NCBI GenBank assembly: GCA_027484495.1
Contig: JAIXSW010000109.1
Location: 1-11,326 of the forward strand
Length of the DNA stretch: 11,326 nt
Source of the DNA: Gammaproteobacteria bacterium
Lineage (GTDB): Bacteria > Pseudomonadota > Gammaproteobacteria > Enterobacterales > Alteromonadaceae
Direction of reading: 5' to 3'
The translations under genes were made by a program, and so were the position numbers. The notes beneath the pieces are model-generated. The model saw only the letters and a program-made list of their open reading frames with translations. It was not told the DNA's origin and searched no databases. Below, piece by piece: positions 6,231-11,326 of this stretch; within the stretch, counting starts at the first letter, position 1, and each line of letters opens with the position of its first letter.

Positions 6231-8084
6231 CTATTCGTCCAGGAAGCTTTTCAGTACTTCTGAGCGGGAAGGGTGACGCAGCTTGCGCAGCGCTTTGGCT
6301 TCAATCTGCCGGATCCGCTCACGCGTGACGTCAAATTGTTTACCTACTTCTTCCAGCGTATGGTCGGTATTCATGTCGATACCAAAGCGCATCCGCAGTA
6401 CTTTCGCTTCCCGTGCTGTCAGGCCAGCCAAAACTTCATTAGTGGCGGCTTTCAGGCTTTCCATTGTTGCCGAGTCCAGTGGTGATTCTGAGGAATTATC
6501 CTCAATAAAATCACCCAGATGCGAATCTTCATCGTCGCCAATCGGTGTTTCCATCGAAATTGGCTCTTTGGCGATTTTCAGCACTTTGCGGATCTTGTCT
6601 TCCGGCATGCCCATGCGTTCAGACAGTTCTTCCGGTGACGGCTCACGACCCATTTCCTGCAACATCTGCCGGGAGATCCGGTTCAGTTTGTTGATGGTTT
6701 CGATCATGTGTACCGGGATCCGAATGGTCCGGGCCTGGTCAGCAATCGAGCGGGTAATGGCCTGGCGGATCCACCAGGTGGCGTAAGTCGAGAATTTATA
6801 ACCACGGCGATATTCGAACTTGTCGACCGCTTTCATCAAGCCGATGTTACCTTCCTGAATTAAATCAAGGAATTGCAGACCACGGTTGGTGTATTTTTTC
6901 GCAATCGAAATTACCAGACGTAAGTTGGCTTCTACCATCTCTTTTTTCGCACGGCGGGCTTTCGCTTCGCCAATCGACATGCGACGGTTGATATCTTTGA
7001 TTTTGAAAATCGACAGACCCGTTTCTTCTTCGATTTTGCGCAGCTTGTCGGTTGAACGCACCAGCTCTTCACGCATATCTGCCAGTTTGGCTGAATATGG
7101 TTTATTCGCGGCGATTTCGGCGTCGATCCAGGCACTGCTGTTTTCGTTGCCGGTGAACGATTTCAGGAAGTTCTTCTTCGGCATTTTGGCGTATTCAACG
7201 CAATGCTTCATGACGATGCGTTCCTGAACGCGCACGCGGTCCATCATCTCGCGCATGTTTTTGACCAAGCGGTCAAATTGCTTCGGTACTAAGCGGAAGC
7301 AGCGGAAAACCTCCGACAGCTTCTCGATTTCGGCCTTGGTCTGGGCGTGTTCACGACCGTTTTCGATAATAGATTTGCGGGTAATATCGTATTGAACCCG
7401 TAATTCACCGAATTTTTCGCGTGCCAGCTCCGGATCCGGACCTGTATCCGCTTCATCGGATTCACCGTCTTCGCTTTCTTCATCGTCGGCAGTGATATCG
7501 GCATCTTCGTCGGCCAGCTCTTCTTCCGGCACATCAGAACCGATATGCGTTGCAGTCGGCGGCAAATCATCCACTTCATTCGGATCTACGAATGCGGTGA
7601 CGATGTCGCTTAAACGGATTTCTTCGGCTTCAAATTTGTCCCACTGTTCCAGCAGGTAAGTAATGGCTTCCGGGTATTCTGCGACCGACGTTTGCACCTG
7701 ATTGATGCCGTCTTCGATGCGTTTAGCGATGTCAATTTCGCCTTCGCGGGTCAACAGTTCTACCGTACCCATTTCGCGCATGTACATCCGTACTGGGTCC
7801 GTCGTGCGGCCCAATTCTTTGTCCACACTGACCAGCGCTTGCGCGGCTTCTTCCGCAGCGTCTTCATCCGGTGCTGCGTCTGACATAATCAAATCGTCAG
7901 CATCTGGAGCTGTTTCGCAGACCTGGATGCCCATGTCATTGATCATGCGAATAATATCTTCGATCTGGTCAGAGTCGATGATATCTTGTGGAAGGTGATC
8001 GTTTACTTCAGCAAAAGTTAAATAACCTTGTTCCTTACCTTTTAAGATAAGAAGCTTTAATTGCGACTGAGGATTTTGCTCCAT
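6231..8084 (-). CDS. rpoD: RNA polymerase primary sigma factor, sigma-70
   Basis: The housekeeping sigma factor: it binds core RNA polymerase and recognises -10 and -35 promoter elements. The 617 residues compare with 613 in E. coli. Region 1.1 is at the N-terminus (MEQNPQSQLKLL). Region 1.2 contains DPVRMYMREMGTVELLTREGE. A long non-conserved insert follows, with a very acidic stretch around residues 190-225 that accounts for most divergence from E. coli. Regions 2.1-2.4 include KEMVEANLRLVISIAKKYTN, GYKFSTYATWWIRQAI and TRSIADQARTIRIPVHM. Region 4.2, the -35 binding helix-turn-helix, reads FDVTRERIRQIEAKALRKLR and the protein ends SFLDE. It is the last gene of the rpsU-yqeY-dnaG-rpoD cluster, 103 bases after dnaG, with its own promoter in that gap. 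Confidence 0.98.
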   Translation of the reverse strand: MEQNPQSQLKLLILKGKEQGYLTFAEVNDHLPQDIIDSDQIEDIIRMINDMGIQVCETAPDADDLIMSDAAPDEDAAEEAAQALVSVDKELGRTTDPVRMYMREMGTVELLTREGEIDIAKRIEDGINQVQTSVAEYPEAITYLLEQWDKFEAEEIRLSDIVTAFVDPNEVDDLPPTATHIGSDVPEEELADEDADITADDEESEDGESDEADTGPDPELAREKFGELRVQYDITRKSIIENGREHAQTKAEIEKLSEVFRCFRLVPKQFDRLVKNMREMMDRVRVQERIVMKHCVEYAKMPKKNFLKSFTGNENSSAWIDAEIAANKPYSAKLADMREELVRSTDKLRKIEEETGLSIFKIKDINRRMSIGEAKARRAKKEMVEANLRLVISIAKKYTNRGLQFLDLIQEGNIGLMKAVDKFEYRRGYKFSTYATWWIRQAITRSIADQARTIRIPVHMIETINKLNRISRQMLQEMGREPSPEELSERMGMPEDKIRKVLKIAKEPISMETPIGDDEDSHLGDFIEDNSSESPLDSATMESLKAATNEVLAGLTAREAKVLRMRFGIDMNTDHTLEEVGKQFDVTRERIRQIEAKALRKLRHPSRSEVLKSFLDE

Positions 8085-8136
8085 AGAGGCTGCTCTTCCA
8101 CCCGATATAGTTAGTTTTCAAAAATGCGAATGCGGG

Positions 8137-8165
8137 ATTATAACAAAGCGCGGCTTTTCTAGCCA
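8137..8165 (-). promoter_or_regulatory. candidate promoter of rpoD in the dnaG-rpoD gap
   Basis: The minus strand has a perfect TATAAT (8137-8142) followed by the GC-rich CCCGC. With a 17-base spacer the -35 would be TGGCTA (8160-8165), only 3 of 6 matches, so the -35 is weak. Predicted initiation is about 45 bases before the rpoD ATG. In E. coli, internal rpoD promoters lie within dnaG; here a strong -10 lies in the intergenic gap. Confidence 0.55.
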
Positions 8166-8187
8166 GCAAACGCCCACTGCTTCACGG

Positions 8188-9906
8188 TTATTTCGTCTTA
8201 AATGCCTTTAACAACATGGCATATTCCTGACGTTCGGCCAGGCTGAGTTTGGTCAGTTGGTCCTTGCGTTGTAAGGCTTCCAGCCGTTGTTGCAGATACT
8301 GATCTTCAAGAGCTCTGAAGGTATCAAGAAAATCTGCGGTCAGTTGTTCTTCTGCCACCTGGTGTTCCCATAACGCCAGTTTGCTCAGAATGTTGTACTC
8401 TACGGCGCCGCGCCAGTGTTCCAGCAATTGTGCTGTGGTCAGACCCGGCTGCTGCAACAATTTGTGTTGTAGCGTTAGTAAAATCTCAATGCCCGGTAAA
8501 TTAGCCTGCGCCAGCTCAGGCGCCTGCGGCATTACAGTCGCTAAAGCCGGATGCTGCAACAGCAATGCGATAGCACGGCGCATCGGTGTAATTTTAGTGG
8601 CAGTTGATACCGCCGGATTGGTTTTAGCTGCTTTCGGCTGACTTTGGTTGGTGCGAGGTCTGCCAACTAAATTTGCCAACCGGTCTAACAAAGTCTCCCG
8701 GTAAAACTCACTTGGGATCTGCAAAATCATTTCGTTGGCGCGAGTCCATAGTGCCGATTTCCCGGCATCACTGTTCACATCTATATCGGCCAGCAAGTGC
8801 TCAAACAGATAATTGCTCAGTGGCAGCGCTTGCTGCAGGCGCGTAACAAAGGCTTCTTTGCCTTCTTTTCGCACCAGCGTATCCGGATCTTCGCCATCCG
8901 GCAGAAATACAAATTTCAGTTCCACACCATCTTTCAGGTAGGGCAGCGCGCTTTGCAACGCACGCCAGGCGGCATCGCGCCCAGCGCGATCGCCGTCATA
9001 ACAACAAACAACAGTCGGCGTATACCGAAACATGGTTTGCATGTGGTCGCCGGTTGTCGCTGTGCCGAGACAAGCGACAGCAAATTCAATCCCGAATTGT
9101 GACAAGGCTACAACGTCCATATAGCCTTCTACGACCAGCAGCATCGCCAAACGTTCCTGTTGCTGGCGAGCTTCGTACAGACCATACAATTCACGGCCTT
9201 TATGAAACAAACGGGTTTCTGGAGAATTCAGATACTTAGGCGTTCCATCTCCTAACACCCGACCACCAAAACCAATCACTCTGCCGCGTTTATCGCGGAT
9301 CGGGAACATCAGCCGGTCACGGAAAAAATCGTATTCACGGCCATTATCATTGCGGTTGGTCAGTTTCAGCTCAAACAATTGATCACGACCCTGACGGGTG
9401 GTGGCCAATTGTTTGAGCAGTAAATCCCAGCTATCCGGCGCATAGCCAATACCGTATTTTCGGATCGTCTGCTCAGCCAAACCGCGTTTGGCGACATAGG
9501 CCTGCGCGTTTTCATTCTGCTCCAGCTGCTGCTGATAAATTTTTGCGGCTTTTTCCATCTGACTGTAATCATCAGCACTGGCCTGCAGGTAAGGCTTTTG
9601 TCCGCCTTCCCTTGGTACTTCCAGGTGGTGCATTTTGGCCAGTTCTTCAATGGCTTCAACAAACTCGAGCTGTTCGAACGCCATCATAAAGCTGATGGCA
9701 TTGCCGTGTGCGCCACAACCAAAACAGTGATAAAACTGCTTGTCGGCGCTGACGGTAAAAGAAGGTGATTTTTCGCTGTGGAATGGACAGCAGGCCGCGT
9801 AGTTTTTACCGGCTTTTTTTAGCGGCACTCGCTGATCAATCAATTCAACGATATCAGTGCGCGCTAACAGGTCGTCAATAAAGGGTCTGGGGATTTGTCC
9901 TGCCAC
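8188..9906 (-). CDS. dnaG: DNA primase
   Basis: Synthesises RNA primers for lagging-strand replication, recruited by DnaB helicase. The 572 residues compare with 581 in E. coli. The N-terminal CHC2 zinc-binding domain shows C40, H43, C61 and C64 in CPFHSEKSPSF and CFGCGAHGNA. The central RNA polymerase domain holds FFRDRLMFPI (195-204), GFGGRVLGDGTPKYLNSPET (212-231), and the TOPRIM residues E260 in VVEGYMD, D304 and D306 in YDGDRAGR, and DGEDPD (337-342). The C-terminal 140 or so residues are the divergent helicase-binding domain, ending LKAFKTK. The start is a GTG, giving MAGQIPRPFIDDLLARTDIV, which aligns with E. coli MAGRIPRVFINDLLARTDIV. AGGAAGGA lies just upstream. A terminator lies between yqeY and this gene, so its expression probably depends on read-through. 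Confidence 0.98.
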   Translation of the reverse strand: MAGQIPRPFIDDLLARTDIVELIDQRVPLKKAGKNYAACCPFHSEKSPSFTVSADKQFYHCFGCGAHGNAISFMMAFEQLEFVEAIEELAKMHHLEVPREGGQKPYLQASADDYSQMEKAAKIYQQQLEQNENAQAYVAKRGLAEQTIRKYGIGYAPDSWDLLLKQLATTRQGRDQLFELKLTNRNDNGREYDFFRDRLMFPIRDKRGRVIGFGGRVLGDGTPKYLNSPETRLFHKGRELYGLYEARQQQERLAMLLVVEGYMDVVALSQFGIEFAVACLGTATTGDHMQTMFRYTPTVVCCYDGDRAGRDAAWRALQSALPYLKDGVELKFVFLPDGEDPDTLVRKEGKEAFVTRLQQALPLSNYLFEHLLADIDVNSDAGKSALWTRANEMILQIPSEFYRETLLDRLANLVGRPRTNQSQPKAAKTNPAVSTATKITPMRRAIALLLQHPALATVMPQAPELAQANLPGIEILLTLQHKLLQQPGLTTAQLLEHWRGAVEYNILSKLALWEHQVAEEQLTADFLDTFRALEDQYLQQRLEALQRKDQLTKLSLAERQEYAMLLKAFKTK

Positions 9907-9937
9907 CTTTTTCCTTCCTGCTGAATGCTGATGCCAG

Positions 9938-9967
9938 AAAAAAACAAACCGTGCACTGAGGCACGGT
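9938..9967 (-). terminator. intrinsic terminator/attenuator between yqeY and dnaG
   Basis: On the minus strand ACCGTGC (9961-9967) pairs with GCACGGT (9948-9954) around a 6-base loop. TTTG and seven T residues (plus-strand A-run 9938-9944) follow. It lies 50 bases after the yqeY stop and about 30 bases before the dnaG start. E. coli has a terminator in the corresponding place between rpsU and dnaG that reduces dnaG expression; the same role is likely here. Confidence 0.9.
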
Positions 9968-10016
9968 GTTGCAGTTTTACAGCTGAATGTGGTGACGGTC
10001 CTGAGGCGGTCGCGTT

Positions 10017-10460
10017 TTAGCTCAACCGTGCTTTAACAAGGCCGCTCAGTGCGCCCATGTCAGTCCGGCCTTGTGCCTGTGGTTTCAACCACGCCATCAC
10101 TTTCGCCATGTCCTGCATACCTGAAGCGCCTGTCGCGCTGATGGCCTGTAGTAACAGTTCATCTAATTCGGCAGCGGTCAGAGCTTGCGGCAGAAACTGC
10201 TCTATTACTGTGATTTCGGCTAGCTCGGTGTCAGCAAGATCTTGTCTGCTGGCAGATATATATTGCGATGCCGACTCTTTGCGTTGTTTGACCATTTTAG
10301 TCAATACCGCAAGAACGTTCGGATCGTCTGGTTGGATTTGCGCATCAATCTGGCGTTGCTTGATCTCGGCCAGTGCCATGCGGATAGTGCCAAGACGTAA
10401 TTTGTCTTTAGCCCGCATGGCGTCTTTCTGCGCTTCCTGAAGTTGCTCGAGCAGAGCCAT
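10017..10460 (-). CDS. yqeY: GatB/YqeY domain protein
   Basis: A 147-residue cytoplasmic protein of the YqeY family, related to the C-terminal tRNA-interacting domain of GatB. Its cellular function is not established. The whole length is the family domain: an N-terminal helical part (LLEQLQEAQKDAMRAKDK), a family-typical VLTKMVKQRKES segment, IEQFLPQALTAAEL, and a C-terminal GMQDMAKVMAWLKPQAQG and TDMGALSGLVKARL. The ATG at 10460 fits the start of homologues, although no good Shine-Dalgarno sequence precedes it. Only 18 bases separate it from the rpsU stop, so translational coupling with rpsU is plausible. Its place between rpsU and dnaG matches the order I recall for Vibrio, Aeromonas and Pseudomonas, and differs from E. 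coli. Confidence 0.93.
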   Translation of the reverse strand: MALLEQLQEAQKDAMRAKDKLRLGTIRMALAEIKQRQIDAQIQPDDPNVLAVLTKMVKQRKESASQYISASRQDLADTELAEITVIEQFLPQALTAAELDELLLQAISATGASGMQDMAKVMAWLKPQAQGRTDMGALSGLVKARLS

Positions 10461-10478
10461 CGTCAGCAGTAACAGCTA

Positions 10479-10694
10479 TTAGTACAGCTTGATACGACGA
10501 GCGTTTTCGCGTGACAGCTTTTTCATGTGACGTTTCACAGCAGCTGCTTTTTTACGCTTACGAACCCAAGTTGGTTTCTCAAAGAACTCTTTAGAGCGAA
10601 CGTCAGCCAGAACACCGGCTTTTTCGCAAGAGCGTTTGAAACGACGTAATGCTACGTCAAACGGTTCGTTCTCTTTCACTTTCACTACAGGCAT
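10479..10694 (-). CDS. rpsU: 30S ribosomal protein bS21
   Basis: The small, very basic 30S subunit protein that sits near the mRNA Shine-Dalgarno/anti-Shine-Dalgarno helix. The 71 residues equal the E. coli length. MPVVKVKENEPFDVALRRFK and the end ENARRIKLY are nearly identical to E. coli, with the usual Lys/Arg-rich C-terminal half. The start has a good site, GAGGTGAG (10701-10708) before ATG at 10694. It is the first gene of the macromolecular synthesis operon, with its own promoter and a structured leader, and diverges from tsaD. Confidence 0.98.
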   Translation of the reverse strand: MPVVKVKENEPFDVALRRFKRSCEKAGVLADVRSKEFFEKPTWVRKRKKAAAVKRHMKKLSRENARRIKLY

Positions 10695-10712
10695 TAAAAT
10701 CTCACCTCGGTT

Positions 10713-10744
10713 GTTAGGATACCGCGACCCGGTCAGCGGCTAAC
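10713..10744 (-). promoter_or_regulatory. stem-loop in the rpsU leader
   Basis: Within the predicted rpsU 5' untranslated region, GTTAG at the 5' side (10740-10744) pairs with CTAAC (10713-10717). Inside, CCGC (10736-10739) plus GAC (10732-10734) pairs with GTCGCGG (10722-10728), around a 3-base loop and with internal bulges. The structure ends five bases upstream of the Shine-Dalgarno sequence. It could affect rpsU translation or mRNA stability; no regulator is known to me. Confidence 0.4.
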
Positions 10745-10768
10745 CAATACGTTTAAAAATGGTGCGGC

Positions 10769-10798
10769 ATTTTACTCAAAGAGCGGCGATAAAGTAAA
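10769..10798 (-). promoter_or_regulatory. candidate promoter of the rpsU-yqeY-dnaG-rpoD operon
   Basis: The minus strand shows TAAAAT (10769-10774, 5 of 6 matches to TATAAT), with TTTACT (10793-10798, 4 of 6 matches to TTGACA) 18 bases upstream. The -10 is followed by a GC-rich GCCGC discriminator. Predicted initiation near 10762 leaves a leader of about 68 bases. Confidence 0.6.
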
Positions 10799-10838
10799 GC
10801 GATTTGGCAAGTGACTGGTGCTGATCGGTCAAAACCGT

Positions 10839-10844
10839 TACAAT
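10839..10844 (+). promoter_or_regulatory. candidate -10 element of tsaD
   Basis: TACAAT (5 of 6 matches to TATAAT), preceded by GT and followed by a GC-rich CCGCGG, lies about 34 bases before the tsaD ATG. No good -35 is visible at 16-18 bases upstream. It is positioned back to back with the rpsU promoter, 40 bases from that -35. Confidence 0.45.
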
Positions 10845-10877
10845 CCGCGGCTTTGGGCCTGTTGCCAGAGGATATTC

Positions 10878-11326
10878 ATGCGGGTTTTAGGTATCGAAAC
10901 ATCCTGTGATGAGACCGGGATTGCGATCTTTGACACAGAACAAGGCCTGATGAGCCATATCGTTTATAGCCAGATCCCACTGCATGCCGATTATGGAGGG
11001 GTGGTCCCTGAACTGGCAAGTCGAGATCATATCAGAAAAACCCTGCCGTTGATCAAACAGGCGTTGACTGAAGCTGGATGCAATGCCGAATCAATTGACG
11101 GTGTCGCTTATACCGCAGGCCCAGGACTGGCTGGTGCCTTGCTGGTCGGCGCGGCCATTGGCCGCAGTCTGGCTTTTGCCTGGGGCAAGCCAGCATTAGC
11201 AGTACATCATATGGAAGGTCATCTACTGGCGCCGATGCTGGAACAGCATCCGCCACAGTTTCCATTTTTGGCTTTGTTAGTGTCGGGTGGGCATACCCAA
11301 CTGGTACGGGTAGATGGCATTGGCCG
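10878..11326 (+). CDS. tsaD: tRNA N6-adenosine threonylcarbamoyltransferase, 5' part
   Basis: The catalytic subunit that transfers the threonylcarbamoyl group to A37 of ANN-decoding tRNAs (t6A), working with TsaB and TsaE. The window holds the first 149 codons of about 337; the gene continues past the end. The N-terminus MRVLGIETSCDETGIAIFD is the ASKHA-fold nucleotide-binding start. HADYGGVVPELASRDH (36-51) and AYTAGPGLAGALLVG follow. The metal-binding HMEGH has H111 and H115, as in E. coli numbering, and SGGHTQ is at 136-141. The ATG at 10878 has AGAGGA five bases upstream. It diverges from rpsU, the same arrangement as in E. coli. The gene next in line for t6A includes tRNA-Ile, encoded elsewhere in this window. 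Confidence 0.97.
   Translation, partial: MRVLGIETSCDETGIAIFDTEQGLMSHIVYSQIPLHADYGGVVPELASRDHIRKTLPLIKQALTEAGCNAESIDGVAYTAGPGLAGALLVGAAIGRSLAFAWGKPALAVHHMEGHLLAPMLEQHPPQFPFLALLVSGGHTQLVRVDGIG

Overview
The window is an ordinary chromosomal segment of a gammaproteobacterium. RpoD, DnaG, RpsU, TsaD, TrpS, Rpe and CstA all read as close relatives of the E. coli proteins. YqeY lies between rpsU and dnaG, as I recall from Vibrio and Aeromonas rather than E. coli. An Aeromonadales or Vibrionales-like host is therefore my inference, not something I could test. I see no phage, transposon, CRISPR or defence genes.

Layout. (1) Positions 1-1505, plus strand: the 3' end of rpe, then trpS with its own promoter; the gph gene that separates them in E. 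coli is absent. (2) A bidirectional terminator at 1526-1549 separates trpS from a convergent gene (1570-3054, minus) for an unrecognised secreted protein: signal peptide, beta-rich N-terminal domain and long helical C-terminal part. (3) Divergent from it, cstA (3290-5383) and ybdD (5388-5567) form a carbon-starvation transporter operon. (4) Positions 5567-5992 hold three tandem 135-bp repeats running up to the 3' end of a minus-strand tRNA-Ile2(CAU) gene (5990-6066). Each repeat carries a copy of the last bases of that tRNA. (5) Positions 6104-10798, minus strand: the macromolecular synthesis operon rpsU-yqeY-dnaG-rpoD, with a terminator between yqeY and dnaG, a promoter in front of rpoD and a strong terminator after it. 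(6) Divergent from rpsU, the 5' part of tsaD runs off the window end.

How they work together. rpsU (ribosome), dnaG (replication priming) and rpoD (transcription initiation) are the classic co-transcribed trio of information processing. tsaD (tRNA t6A modification), trpS and tRNA-Ile2 add translation functions. cstA-ybdD and the secreted protein are the metabolic or accessory part.

The most notable feature is the repeat array. It resembles in architecture the rtT repeats downstream of E. coli tyrT: tandem units containing the tRNA 3' end, in the tRNA transcript. Here it is attached to a different tRNA, has a different unit length (135 bp), and the unit carries several small hairpins. I found no convincing new protein system.
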